Source of the DNA: Streptosporangium amethystogenes
Lineage (GTDB): Bacteria; Actinomycetota; Actinomycetes; Streptosporangiales; Streptosporangiaceae
NCBI RefSeq assembly: GCF_000721075.1
Contig: NZ_JOEQ01000008.1
Coordinates: forward strand, 163,882-227,881
Direction: 5' to 3'
Length of the DNA stretch: 64,000 nt
The first letter of the stretch is position 1, and each line of letters starts with the position of its first letter. Below are positions 17,366 to 26,218 of the stretch, piece after piece. The notes below the pieces were generated by a model. The model searched no databases. It was not told where the DNA came from and saw only the letters and a program-made list of their open reading frames with translations. The position numbers and the translations under genes were made by a program.

Positions 17366-18598
17366 ATGCCCCCCGACCCGTCGGCCGACTGGGCGCGCAG
17401 TGGCGTCGTCACGCTGACCGGCCGCGAGAGCGGCCCTCCGCTGGTGCCACCGGGTCGTGCCGCCACCGTGGCGCGGGAGCTGGCCGACCGTTTCGCCGAG
17501 TTCACCGGGGTGCTGGTGGACGGTGCCCGGTTGCTGTCGGAGCGTGCCGCCTTCACCGGCCACCGGCGAGGTGGGGCCGTGTCGGCCGGAGGCGCGTGCC
17601 GGCTGCTGCGCACCGCCGACGGCTGGGCGGCGGTCTCCTGCGCCCGCCCCGATGACCCGGCGTTACTGGGAGCGCTGGTCTGCGCGGAAGTGGGCGACGA
17701 CCCGTGGCCGGCGGTCGCCGGCTGGCTGCGCGAGCACACCGGTGCCGAGCTCGCCGAGCGGGCGGCGCTCCTCGGCGTCGCCGCAGGCCCGGTCCGGCAC
17801 CGGGCCGTTCCGCCCACCCCGCTCACCCCATCCGCGCCGGTGAGGCCCCGACCGCCGGAGGGTCTGCTGGTCGTGGACTTCAGCGCGCTGTGGGCGGGCC
17901 CGCTCTGCGCCCACCTGCTCGGCCTGGCCGGCGCCCGGGTCGTCAAGGTGGAGACCCCGTGGCGGCCGGACGGCGCCCGGGGCGGGAACGCCGCGTTCTA
18001 CCGGCTGCTGCACGCCGGGCACCGCTCGGTCGTGCTCGACCCCCGCACCCCCTCCGGACGGCATGCCATGGCCGCCCTGGTCGACGCCGCCGACATCGTC
18101 ATCGAGGCGTCCAGGCCCCGCGCGCTGGCCGGTTTCGGGCTCGACGCCGAGGCCGCGGTCGCCGCCGGCACCGTCTGGATCTCGATCACCGCGTACGGGC
18201 GTGGGAGCGACCGGGTCGGATTCGGTGACGACGTCGCCGCGGCGAGCGGCCTGGTCGCCCATGACGCCGACGGGACCCCGCTGTTCTGCGGCGACGCGAT
18301 CGCCGACCCGCTCACCGGCCTGACCGCCGCCGTCCTCGCCGCGACGGCGGCGCCGGACGGCACGGGCGCGCTGTGGGACGTCTCCATGTCCGACGTGGTC
18401 GCCGCCACGCTGGATCCCGCCGTGGCAACGCCTCCGGGCCCGGCCGCCCGGTCGCGGAACGGCGGCTGGGTCGTCGACGCCCCCTCTGGCCCGGTCGACG
18501 TCGCCGTCCCGCTGCGGCGGGTGGCGTCCGGAAGGGCGCCCCGGAGCGGGGAGCACACCGCCGAGGTGCTGCGTGAGCTGGGCGTCGTGTCCCGGTGA
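17366..18598 (+). CDS. CoA-transferase family III (CaiB/BaiF) protein
   Basis: A 410-residue protein. The first 165 residues are an unusual N-terminal part with low similarity to the rest. The family III core begins at LLVVDFSALWAGPLCAHLLG and LAGARVVKVETPWRPDG, the standard CoA-binding start, and ends around LWDVSMSDVVAA, which holds the predicted catalytic Asp. The core is shorter than in single-domain CaiB proteins (about 400), and the order suggests a split-lobe variant. It is probably cytoplasmic and moves CoA between carboxylic acids. Its TGA overlaps the GTG of the amidohydrolase, so the pair is translationally coupled. A TATGAT box near 17291 may be its -10 element. Confidence 0.75.
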   Translation: MPPDPSADWARSGVVTLTGRESGPPLVPPGRAATVARELADRFAEFTGVLVDGARLLSERAAFTGHRRGGAVSAGGACRLLRTADGWAAVSCARPDDPALLGALVCAEVGDDPWPAVAGWLREHTGAELAERAALLGVAAGPVRHRAVPPTPLTPSAPVRPRPPEGLLVVDFSALWAGPLCAHLLGLAGARVVKVETPWRPDGARGGNAAFYRLLHAGHRSVVLDPRTPSGRHAMAALVDAADIVIEASRPRALAGFGLDAEAAVAAGTVWISITAYGRGSDRVGFGDDVAAASGLVAHDADGTPLFCGDAIADPLTGLTAAVLAATAAPDGTGALWDVSMSDVVAATLDPAVATPPGPAARSRNGGWVVDAPSGPVDVAVPLRRVASGRAPRSGEHTAEVLRELGVVSR

Positions 18599-20034
18599 CC
18601 GGTCTGCTGCTGCGCGACGCCGAGCTCGACGGGCGCACCGGGGTCGACGTCCGCGTCGAGGACGGCCACGTCGTCGAGGTGGGCACCGCCCTCGGCCGCC
18701 GGCCGGGAGAGGCCTGGTACGACTGCCGGGGCGGCGCGCTGCTGCCCGGGCTCTGCGACCACCATCTGCACCTGCATGCGCTCGCCGCCTGGGGCACCTC
18801 GGTGCGCTGCGGCCCTCCCGAGGTGACCGGGCCCGCCGCGCTGGCCGCCGCGCTGGCCGCGGCCGTCCCCGACGAGCACGGGTGGATCCGTGGTGTCGGA
18901 TACGCGGAGACGGTCGCCGGCGACCTCGACGCCGCCGCGCTGGACCGCCTCCGTCCCGACCGCCCGGTCCGCGTCCAGCATCGAAGCGGCGCGCTGTGGA
19001 CCCTCAACACCGCGGCCATGACCGTGACCGGCCTGGCCGGGGCCGACCACCCCGGCGTCGAGCGGGACGACCGTGGCTCTCCCACCGGACGGCTCTGGCG
19101 CGCCGACGGCTGGCTGCGCTCCCGGCTGCCGCCCGCCGGACCGCCCGATCTCGCCCCGGTGGGCGCCGCTCTCACCCGCTTCGGCATCACCGCCGTCACC
19201 GACGCCACCCCCGATCTCGACGCCGGCGCCGTCGCGGCGATCACCGAGGCCATGCGGAGCGGGGCGCTGCCCCAGCGCGTCCACCTGCTCGGCGCCCCGC
19301 TGGACACCTCGGCCGGGCACGATGACCCGGTGGGGGCACCGTGCCCGGCCGTCGGACCGTACAAGATCGTGATCGCCGATTCCGGGCTGCCCACACTCGA
19401 CGAGCTCACCGGCCGGATCCGGGCCGCGCACACCGCCGGGCGCGCGGTCGCCGTGCACTGCGTCACCCGCGAGGCGCTGGTCCTGCTGCTGGTCGCGCTG
19501 GACGACGCCGGTTCCCTGCCCGGCGACCGGGTCGAGCACGCCGCGCTCGTACCGGCCGAGCTCGCCCCGGAGATGGCCCGTCTCGGCCTGCGCGTCGTCA
19601 CCCAGCCCGGCTTCCTCGCGCACCGGGGTGACGACTTCCTGCGGGACCTCCCCACCCGGGACCACCGGGACCTGTACCGCTGTGCCACCTTCCTCCGGAC
19701 GGGCGTACCCGTCGCGCTGTCCAGCGACGCCCCCTACGGCCCGCTCGATCCCTGGGCCGTCATCGGCGCGGCGACCCGGCGGCACACCCCATCCGGGCGG
19801 GTCGCCGGTCCGGGCGAGCGGCTCACCTTCTCCCAGGCCCTCGGCGCCTATCTCGCCCCGCCCGAAGAGCCGGGCGGTCCGGCCCGGCGCGTCCGTCGCG
19901 GCACACCCGCGGACCTCGTCGTCCTGCGCACTCGCCTCGCCGACGCGCCCGCCGACCCGGAGCCCGTCCGGGCGGTGCTGGTGGGAGGCCGCCTCGTCCG
20001 GGACGATCCCGGCACAGGTCCCGCCGGCCGGTAA
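18595..20034 (+). CDS. Amidohydrolase family 3 (YtcJ-like) protein
   Basis: A 479-residue metal-dependent hydrolase. A small N-terminal beta domain leads into a TIM barrel with DHHLHLHAL (metal ligands HxH, about residue 60), AVHCVTREA (His), RVEHAALV (His) and SSDAPYG (catalytic Asp), then GTPADLVVL, typical of amidohydrolase_3 proteins. It cleaves an amide or related bond; the substrate is unknown. The GTG start overlaps the preceding TGA as GTGA, which means coupled translation with the CoA-transferase. The pair may form a short catabolic route for an acyl or amide compound, which is inference. The downstream 127 bases separate it from the convergent transporter operon. Confidence 0.85.
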   Translation: MTGLLLRDAELDGRTGVDVRVEDGHVVEVGTALGRRPGEAWYDCRGGALLPGLCDHHLHLHALAAWGTSVRCGPPEVTGPAALAAALAAAVPDEHGWIRGVGYAETVAGDLDAAALDRLRPDRPVRVQHRSGALWTLNTAAMTVTGLAGADHPGVERDDRGSPTGRLWRADGWLRSRLPPAGPPDLAPVGAALTRFGITAVTDATPDLDAGAVAAITEAMRSGALPQRVHLLGAPLDTSAGHDDPVGAPCPAVGPYKIVIADSGLPTLDELTGRIRAAHTAGRAVAVHCVTREALVLLLVALDDAGSLPGDRVEHAALVPAELAPEMARLGLRVVTQPGFLAHRGDDFLRDLPTRDHRDLYRCATFLRTGVPVALSSDAPYGPLDPWAVIGAATRRHTPSGRVAGPGERLTFSQALGAYLAPPEEPGGPARRVRRGTPADLVVLRTRLADAPADPEPVRAVLVGGRLVRDDPGTGPAGR

Positions 20035-20161
20035 GGACCGTGGATTCGCCATGCGACGGCCAGGCGCCCGTACCGTCACCGAGTGACCGGAGGATGCCCC
20101 GGCCTTCAGGCAGGGAAGGACGTCGATCCTCACCGGCTGCCGACCCGCGAGCGTGTCGAGC

Positions 20162-21004
20162 TCAGCCCTTCAGGCCGGTGTGGGCCAGGCCCTCGATGAA
20201 CTGCCGCTGCGCGAGCACGAACACCACCAGCACCGGTAGCGCGGTCATCGAGGCGGCGGCGAGCTGGACGTTCCACATCGGCCCGCCGTAGGCGTCGACG
20301 AACTGGGTCAGTGCCTGCGGGAGGGTGAACCTCTCGGGCGAGGAGAGGTACACGATGGGTTCGAGATAGAGGTTCCAGCTGTGCAGGAAGGTGAAGATCG
20401 CGACAGCGCCGAGCGCCGGACGGGCCAGCGGCAGCGCGACCCGGTAGAAGGTGCCGAACCTGCCGAGCCCGTCGACACGGGCGGCCTCCTCCAACTCGCC
20501 GGGGAGGCTGATGAAGAACTGCCTCATGATGAAGGTGGCCAGCACGCTGGGCGCGCCGAGGACCGGCACCAGGATCAGCGGCCAGTGGGTGTCGGTGAGC
20601 CCCAGCCTGTGAAACATCTGGAACAGCGGGACGATCGTGACCTCGCTCGGGATGAGCAGCCCGAGCAGCACGACGACGAAGAGGACGTTCTGGCCGGGGA
20701 AGCGGATGCGTGCGAAGGCGTACCCGGCCATCGCCGCCACCGCCATCGTCCCCGCCGTGACGACCAGGGCGATGTAGAGACTGTTGAGATACTGGCCCGC
20801 GAAGGGCTGCAGCCGGAAGACCTGCCCGTAGGCCGAGACGTCCCAGTCCGCGGGAAGCAGCCTCGGCGGGAAGGCGAAGATCTCACCGACCGGTTTGAAC
20901 GACGAGGTGACCATCCACCAGGTCGGGAAGACGAACGGCACGCACAGCAGGCACAGCAGGCCGTACAGGAGCGTCTTCAGCCGCGTCGGCGTCTCATGTC
21001 TCAT
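20162..21004 (-). CDS. Carbohydrate ABC transporter permease, MalG type
   Basis: A 280-residue permease of the CUT1 sugar importer class. Six membrane helices can be traced, starting with LLCLLCVPFVFPTWWMVTSS. The EAA loop ELEEAARVDGLGRFGTFYRV (about residue 178) contacts the ATPase. The C-terminal QRQFIEGLAHTGLKG is nearly diagnostic of MalG-type proteins. The ATG at 21004 overlaps the end of the MalF-type gene by 11 bases. It is the last gene of a five-gene minus-strand operon. No ATPase gene is in the operon, which is common in actinobacteria where a shared MsiK-type ATPase serves many importers. Confidence 0.94.
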   Translation of the reverse strand: MRHETPTRLKTLLYGLLCLLCVPFVFPTWWMVTSSFKPVGEIFAFPPRLLPADWDVSAYGQVFRLQPFAGQYLNSLYIALVVTAGTMAVAAMAGYAFARIRFPGQNVLFVVVLLGLLIPSEVTIVPLFQMFHRLGLTDTHWPLILVPVLGAPSVLATFIMRQFFISLPGELEEAARVDGLGRFGTFYRVALPLARPALGAVAIFTFLHSWNLYLEPIVYLSSPERFTLPQALTQFVDAYGGPMWNVQLAAASMTALPVLVVFVLAQRQFIEGLAHTGLKG

Positions 21005-21983
21005 CGATGACCCACTTCCTGCGCATCCGCCACTGCACGACGGTGAGCAGTGCCACGATCGCGAACAGCAGGACCGACAGCGTCGCGCCGTATCCGAAGT
21101 GATGGAACTGGAACGCCTGCTGGTACAGGTAGTAGACGAGGACCGTCGTCGACATGCCGGGACCGCCCTGGGTGAGCACCGCGATCTGCGCGAACACCTG
21201 CAGCGACCCCACCACGGTGATGATCGAGGTGAGCAGGATGGTCGGGCTGATCAGGGGGACGGTGATCCGTCTGAAGCGGGTCCACGCCCCGGCGCCGTCC
21301 AGCGCGGCGGCCTCGTAGAGCTGGGCCGGCACGCCCTGAAGGGCTGCCAGGAAGAGCACCATGTTGAGTCCGACGTTCTTGAGGACCTGAACGACGATCA
21401 CCGCCGACATCGCCGTGCCCTCGCCGCGCAGCCAGTTCGGACCGTCGACTCCGGCGGCGCCGAGCAGGCCGTTGACGCCGCCGTCGTCCTGCAGCAGGAA
21501 CTGCCACACGATCGTCCAGGCGACCAGTGAGACCACCACGGGTGAGAAGAAGACCGTACGGAAGAACGTGGTCCCGCGCAGCCGCTGGTTGAGCAGGATC
21601 GCCAGAAGCAGGGCCAGGGCGAGATTGAAGACGACCAGGCCGGCCGAGAACACCGCGGTGCCGGCCAGCACCTCGCGCAGGTTGGCGTCGGCGAGCAGCC
21701 GGTCGTAGTTCTCCGTGCCGACGAACTCGAAGGTGCCGGCCAGCACGTTCCACTCGTGCAGGCTGTACCAGAGCACGAGCCCGAGCGGCAGGAGCACGAA
21801 CAGCACGCTGCCCAGGAGTTGCGGGGTGATGAGCAGGTATCCGACCAGGTTGTCGCGGCGGCGCACGGTCCAGAGGGGCCGGCCGCTCCCCGTGCCCCCG
21901 GTGCGCCCGGTGGCGTTCCCCCTGGTGACCGGCCGGACGTCGGCCCGGCCGGTCACCGCGGACCTCGGGTGTGAAACGGCCAC
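20994..21983 (-). CDS. Carbohydrate ABC transporter permease, MalF/UgpA type
   Basis: A 329-residue CUT1 permease. After a 40-residue cytoplasmic leader, helix 1 starts at LVGYLLITPQLLGSVLFVLL. The EAA-type loop QLYEAAALDGAGAWTRFRRI is near residue 240 and LTQGGPGMSTTVLVYYLY near residue 275 is a common motif of this half. It starts at GTG 21983, one base after the TGA of the binding-protein gene, and overlaps the MalG-type gene by 11 bases. It transports an unknown sugar together with its neighbours. Confidence 0.94.
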   Translation of the reverse strand: MAVSHPRSAVTGRADVRPVTRGNATGRTGGTGSGRPLWTVRRRDNLVGYLLITPQLLGSVLFVLLPLGLVLWYSLHEWNVLAGTFEFVGTENYDRLLADANLREVLAGTAVFSAGLVVFNLALALLLAILLNQRLRGTTFFRTVFFSPVVVSLVAWTIVWQFLLQDDGGVNGLLGAAGVDGPNWLRGEGTAMSAVIVVQVLKNVGLNMVLFLAALQGVPAQLYEAAALDGAGAWTRFRRITVPLISPTILLTSIITVVGSLQVFAQIAVLTQGGPGMSTTVLVYYLYQQAFQFHHFGYGATLSVLLFAIVALLTVVQWRMRRKWVIDET

Positions 21984-21984
21984 G

Positions 21985-23268
21985 TCACGTACCCAGCATC
22001 GGCTGGATCCTGGCGCACACCCCGCCCAGCACCGCCTTGACGTCGGCGCCGGGCTGCCAGAGCGGGTCGAGCGCGGCCCGCACGGTCTGCGCGAGTTCCG
22101 CCTGGCCGGTGTGGCTGGGCTTGACCACGCCCTTCTCGATGCCGCCGATCACGACCTGCTGGAGCTGCTCGGGCTTGAGCAGCGGGTTGCTCTTGGCCAG
22201 GGTGTCCGCGGTGAGCTGGGAGGCCCGGGGCGGCGGGAAGTAGGCGGCGAGCCTGGCGGAGTTGGCGGGGTTGGTGAAGAAGGCCAGGAAGTCGACGGCC
22301 GCCGCGGCGTTCGCGGACTTCTTGAAGACGCCCAGGCCCGCCTGGCCGATCACCGAGTACTCACCCTTGGGACCCGCGGGCAGCGGGACGAGGTCCCAGC
22401 CGAACTTCGCGTCCTGCAGGAGCGAGGCGCGGGAGATCTGGGTGATGGTCATCGCCGCGTCGCCCGCGAAGAAGTCCGCCGTGGTGCCCGGACCGGGGAA
22501 CGCCTTGTCCGTGAAGACCGCCCTGTGCAGGAACGTCATCGCCTCGACCATCTCGGGACTGTCGAACCCGCAGGTCCTGCCGTCCTCGCTCCAGGCCTGG
22601 GCGCCCCAGCCGCCCCATACCGAGGCGAGGTTGTCCCAGCTCTTGTAGTCGAAGTCGCGGACGACCATACCTGCCTTGCCGGTGCCGGAGGCGACCGCGG
22701 CGTTCTGGGCCACCACCTTCTCCCAGGTCCACGTACCCGCCTTGATCATCTCAGCGGGGGTCTTCTGACCCGCCTTCTTGAGCAGGTCGGTGTTGACGAA
22801 CACCCCGAACGGCGAGGTGGAGAACGGGTAGGCGTACAGCTTGCCCTCGGCCTGCCAGAGCTTGACCGCCGAGGGGGTGAGGTCGTCGAAACCGTAGCCC
22901 TCGGCCTTGCGCAGCGTGTCGTCGAGCGGCGCCAGCGCGCCTGAGGAGACGAAGTCGGGCGCCGAGTTCTCCAGGATCCAGGCCAGGTCGGGGGCGTTGC
23001 CGCCGGCGATCTGGGTGGTCAGGGTGGTGGTGTAGTTCTCGAAGGGGATGGGGTCGAACGTGATCTCGCCGATGTCGGGGTGGGTCTTCCGGTATTCGGC
23101 GGCGATCTCGTTGAACAGCTTCAGATGTGCCTCGTTCGAGGTCCAGATCGTCATGCGCAGCGGTTGCGGGCCCTTCGCCGCGCGAGTGGCCTCGTTCGCC
23201 CCGCCGCACGCCGTCAGGGTGAGCAGCGCCGCCAGCGCGACGGCCGCGGGCTTTCCGAATGGTCTCAT
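21985..23268 (-). CDS. Carbohydrate ABC transporter substrate-binding lipoprotein
   Basis: A 427-residue extracytoplasmic binding protein of family 1. It has a lipoprotein signal with lipobox LTAC (Cys at about 21). The mature part begins with the usual LRMTIWTSNEAHLKLFNEIA strand-helix unit and later has APDLAWILEN and YAYPFSTSPFGVFVNTDLL, typical of sugar-binding proteins. It sits between the FAD oxidoreductase and the two permeases in one operon. Since the operon also encodes a LacI regulator and faces a secreted glycoside-hydrolase-like protein, the ligand is probably an oligosaccharide or glycoside. Confidence 0.92.
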   Translation of the reverse strand: MRPFGKPAAVALAALLTLTACGGANEATRAAKGPQPLRMTIWTSNEAHLKLFNEIAAEYRKTHPDIGEITFDPIPFENYTTTLTTQIAGGNAPDLAWILENSAPDFVSSGALAPLDDTLRKAEGYGFDDLTPSAVKLWQAEGKLYAYPFSTSPFGVFVNTDLLKKAGQKTPAEMIKAGTWTWEKVVAQNAAVASGTGKAGMVVRDFDYKSWDNLASVWGGWGAQAWSEDGRTCGFDSPEMVEAMTFLHRAVFTDKAFPGPGTTADFFAGDAAMTITQISRASLLQDAKFGWDLVPLPAGPKGEYSVIGQAGLGVFKKSANAAAAVDFLAFFTNPANSARLAAYFPPPRASQLTADTLAKSNPLLKPEQLQQVVIGGIEKGVVKPSHTGQAELAQTVRAALDPLWQPGADVKAVLGGVCARIQPMLGT

Positions 23269-23318
23269 GGTCCGATCTCCTTGCTGGGAATCCCCCGACG
23301 GTCGTGGTGGGTGCGCGG

Positions 23319-24944
23319 TCAGTAACCGGTCACCTGCGGCCAGCGCAGCTCGACGCCGTCGCGGGTGAGCCGGTGCTGGAAGGCGGCGAGCAGGCCCTCG
23401 TCACCGCGTACGGCGTGCGGGGTGGTGGCGTTGTCCAGACAGAAGGCGGCGAGGGCGCCGGCGGCCTCGCCGACGTTCCACTCCACCGGGTGCAGCCGGT
23501 AGGCCCCGTTGGTGATGTGTGTGGTGCCGATGTTCTTGGAGGCAGGCAGCAGGTTGGTCATCCGCTGCGGGACGAGCGCGCCGAGGGGGATCTCGAACGG
23601 CGAGCTGGCCACGTCTATGTAGTTGTCGCCCCCGGTGGAGGGGTGCAGGTCGATGCGGTACATCCCCACGCCGACCGAGTCGGCGTAGCTCACCGCGCCC
23701 TTGTCTCCGCGCACCGCGAGCGACAGGTCCTGCTCGGCCACGGTGTACAGGGCACGGACGCGGCGCGACTCGCGGATGTAGGGTGCCTGGGCCAGGCCGT
23801 CGTCGCCACCGCCGGTGACGTCGCCCCGCAGGCGCAGGCCGGGAAACCCGGTCCCTCCGTCGGGGCGCGGCGCCTCGGTCTGCAACCAGTACAGCACCGA
23901 GCGGGAGAGCTCGCGGGCCGCGGCCAGGTGCCTGCCGGCGTCCGGCACGTCGATGACCGGGCCCTCCAGGTAGTCGATCATCGGCCAGTTGACCAGGGTG
24001 ATGTCGCTGGCGTAGGCGCCGTCGGTGAAGTTACGCCGCGCGGCGATCCTGCGGAAGGTCCACAGGTTCGCGTCGCCGGGATTGAGCCGCTGGTCGGCCT
24101 CGACGAGCAGCGGGTCGTCGTCGGGGTTGGGGGTGAAGGAGCGTTCCACGATCTCCAGGGTTCTGGGGTGCGGGCATCGCCAGGACAGCAGCCGGTCACC
24201 CCAGAAGTCGGGTTGGTAGCCTCGCCAGAACTCATAGGATCCGGGTCTGTCGATGGTGTGGTCGCCGTCGACATGGTCGATCGCGAAGCAGACCGAGACC
24301 GCCTGCATGTTCGTCGGCTGGGCCTCGGCGGGCGCGCTCGGCTCGCCGGTGTCGCCCTGCGACTCGAACCCCGTCACGTACTCGGTACCGGTCAGCGGCA
24401 GCAGTTCGCCCGTCTCGGTGGCGTCCAACACGTACGGCGCGACGACGGTGACCTCTCCGCCCCCGTCCCGGTGCTCCAGACGGACCGCCCGCACCCGGTC
24501 GCCGTCGACCTCCGCGCCGACCGGCCGATACGGCTGCAGAACGCGCAGCCGCCCCGAGCCCCGGTACGGCGCGAGCATGGCCTCGATCACCGCGACCGCG
24601 ACGCGCGGCTCGTGACAGAGCCGGCTCACGTGTCCGGCTCCGGGATTCAGCTCCCGCCAGGCCCGCGACCGCTCGGTCAGCGGATAGTGGTCGCGGTAGT
24701 AGCGGCGGATACCCTCGCGCAGCGCCCGATAGGAGGCCGTCACGCCGAACCTCTCCACCCAGGAGTGCTCGTCGGGCGGCACCGCCTGGCTGGTCAGCTG
24801 CCCGCCGAGCCAGTCGTACTCCTCGGTCAGGATCACTGTGCGCCCGGCTCGCAACAGCGCCAGGGCGGCGGCGACGCCGCCCAGCCCTCCGCCGACGACC
24901 ACCGCGTCCGCCGATATCTCAACCACGTCGGGGCTCTCTCCCAT
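23319..24944 (-). CDS. FAD-dependent oxidoreductase
   Basis: A 541-residue flavoprotein. The N-terminal ADAVVVGGGLGGVAAALALL (residues about 13-32) is the GxGxxG dinucleotide-binding motif, followed by VILTEEYDWLGGQLTSQ, typical of the FAD_oxidored (glucose-inhibited/fumarate-like) family that often accompanies sugar ABC operons. A later DATETGELLPLTG strand closes the FAD site, and the C-terminus has LLPASKNIGTTHITNGAYR. The ATG at 24944 is chosen as it begins just before the first FAD-binding strand; longer frames give low-complexity leaders. It is second in the lacI operon, 10 bases after the regulator. Its role could be oxidation of a sugar or glycoside imported by the same operon. Confidence 0.85.
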   Translation of the reverse strand: MGESPDVVEISADAVVVGGGLGGVAAALALLRAGRTVILTEEYDWLGGQLTSQAVPPDEHSWVERFGVTASYRALREGIRRYYRDHYPLTERSRAWRELNPGAGHVSRLCHEPRVAVAVIEAMLAPYRGSGRLRVLQPYRPVGAEVDGDRVRAVRLEHRDGGGEVTVVAPYVLDATETGELLPLTGTEYVTGFESQGDTGEPSAPAEAQPTNMQAVSVCFAIDHVDGDHTIDRPGSYEFWRGYQPDFWGDRLLSWRCPHPRTLEIVERSFTPNPDDDPLLVEADQRLNPGDANLWTFRRIAARRNFTDGAYASDITLVNWPMIDYLEGPVIDVPDAGRHLAAARELSRSVLYWLQTEAPRPDGGTGFPGLRLRGDVTGGGDDGLAQAPYIRESRRVRALYTVAEQDLSLAVRGDKGAVSYADSVGVGMYRIDLHPSTGGDNYIDVASSPFEIPLGALVPQRMTNLLPASKNIGTTHITNGAYRLHPVEWNVGEAAGALAAFCLDNATTPHAVRGDEGLLAAFQHRLTRDGVELRWPQVTGY

Positions 24945-24954
24945 CGTTCTTCGA

Positions 24955-25986
24955 TCAGCTTGGAATCGGTGCGAACGTGGATCCCTCGACCAGCTCGCAG
25001 GCCAGCAGTTCCTGCGGTGTCTCCCCACCGCTCTCCAGCAGCTCCGCCAGCAGCTCGACGGCCCTGCGCCCCATCTCGCGGCGCGGGATGCGGAACCCGG
25101 TGAGATCGACATCGACATGGACGGGCCTGGTCGGGGCGCCCAGCGCGAGGATCGACAGGTCCCCGGGGATCGCCAGACCCCGTTCGCGCGCCGCGTGCGT
25201 GATCGCCACGGCGTCGGCGGGTTCCTCGACGAAGGCCGCGGTCACCCGGGCCGCCGACAGCTCCTCCAGCAGTTCCCCGGGGGTCCTGCCGGTGACCTGG
25301 ACATGCACCCCCTCGGCTCCGACCGCGGCCACGGCCTCGCGGAAGCCGCGCATGCGGTCGGCGGGTGACTCGGCGCCCGCTCCCGCGCCGACGTAGGCCA
25401 GCCGCCGATGGCCGAGTCCCGCCGCCCGGTCGACCAGGGCGCGCACCGCGGGCGGGTAGTCGGCGCCCACGTACGGCACCGGCGCACCGGCGTCGTCGCG
25501 ACGGCCGATGGAGACGAAAGGTATGCCCTCCGTCAGCAGCCGGGCCAGGTCGTCGCGGTCGACCGTGCGCCCGAGGAGGACGCAGCCGTCGGCCAGCCGT
25601 ACCCGGCTGTCCTCGTTGAAGATCCGGCGCCGCTCCCCCGCGGCTCTGGCGCTGGTGAACAGCAGCAGGTCGCAGCCCATCTCCTCGGCGCACTCCTCGA
25701 TGCCGAGCAGGAAGGGGTGGTAGAAGTCGGCGCTCGCGGTCGGGAAGACCGCCTCGTAGGTGAAGACGCCCAGGATGCGGTTGCGCCGCTCGGCGAGTCT
25801 CCGTGCGATCGGGTCGGCGACGTACCCGGTCTCCCTGATCACCCTCAGCACCCGCTCACGCGTCTCCGGGGCGATGCGTACCTCGGCGTCGGTCCTGTTG
25901 TTAAGGACCAGCGACACGGTGGTCTGGCTCACCCCCGCGATGCGGGCGATGTCCTGCTGGGTGAGTCGGCGACCGGGAGCAGTCAC
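24955..25986 (-). CDS. LacI-family transcriptional regulator of the sugar operon
   Basis: A 343-residue repressor. The HTH LTQQDIARIAGVSQTTVSLV (residues 8-27) and hinge region precede a sugar-binding-protein-like domain with FYHPFLLGIEECAEEMGCDL and the VTAAFVEEPADAVAI region. GTG 25986 is the start. It is first in the operon with the FAD oxidoreductase and the ABC importer. Two closely similar palindromes lie upstream (26008-26025 and 26109-26126) between it and the divergent exported protein, so it most likely represses both directions in the absence of sugar. Confidence 0.94.
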   Translation of the reverse strand: MTAPGRRLTQQDIARIAGVSQTTVSLVLNNRTDAEVRIAPETRERVLRVIRETGYVADPIARRLAERRNRILGVFTYEAVFPTASADFYHPFLLGIEECAEEMGCDLLLFTSARAAGERRRIFNEDSRVRLADGCVLLGRTVDRDDLARLLTEGIPFVSIGRRDDAGAPVPYVGADYPPAVRALVDRAAGLGHRRLAYVGAGAGAESPADRMRGFREAVAAVGAEGVHVQVTGRTPGELLEELSAARVTAAFVEEPADAVAITHAARERGLAIPGDLSILALGAPTRPVHVDVDLTGFRIPRREMGRRAVELLAELLESGGETPQELLACELVEGSTFAPIPS

Positions 25987-26007
25987 GATCCGTAGCTTCC
26001 CATCTGG

Positions 26008-26025
26008 TGATAATGCGCATTAGCG
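26008..26025. promoter_or_regulatory. LacI operator, site 1
   Basis: TGATAATGCGCATTAGCG contains the perfect 12-bp palindrome TAATGCGCATTA (26011-26022) with the central CG typical of LacI-family sites. It is 22 bases upstream of the lacI start codon. Confidence 0.8.
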
Positions 26026-26108
26026 AGGTTGGGCCGTCATTTTGCAAGTGACCGCCCCCTCCTGTCAAGAGCACGAAGCCGGGGCCGTGCCAAGGAAATA
26101 TCACCCGT

Positions 26109-26126
26109 GATAATTCGTATTAGCGC
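26109..26126. promoter_or_regulatory. LacI operator, site 2
   Basis: TGATAATTCGTATTAGCG is identical to site 1 at 16 of 18 positions and keeps the TAAT-n-CG-n-ATTA symmetry. It immediately precedes a TTGACG box (26129-26134) that may be the -35 of the divergent exported-protein gene. The two sites are 101 bases apart, about ten helical turns, allowing a repression loop. Confidence 0.8.
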
Positions 26127-26218
26127 CTTGACGTGCGAGCGCTTCTGGCCGAACCTTTGCGATCAGAGAGATTTGCTCACCATCACTCACAGTGAAAGTT
26201 GTCGCGAAGGGATCGTTG

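Noticed and set aside
17998..20133. A 711-codon antisense frame over the CoA-transferase and amidohydrolase
   Set aside because: The sense genes have catalytic motifs and an overlapping GTGA junction; the antisense translation has no domain.
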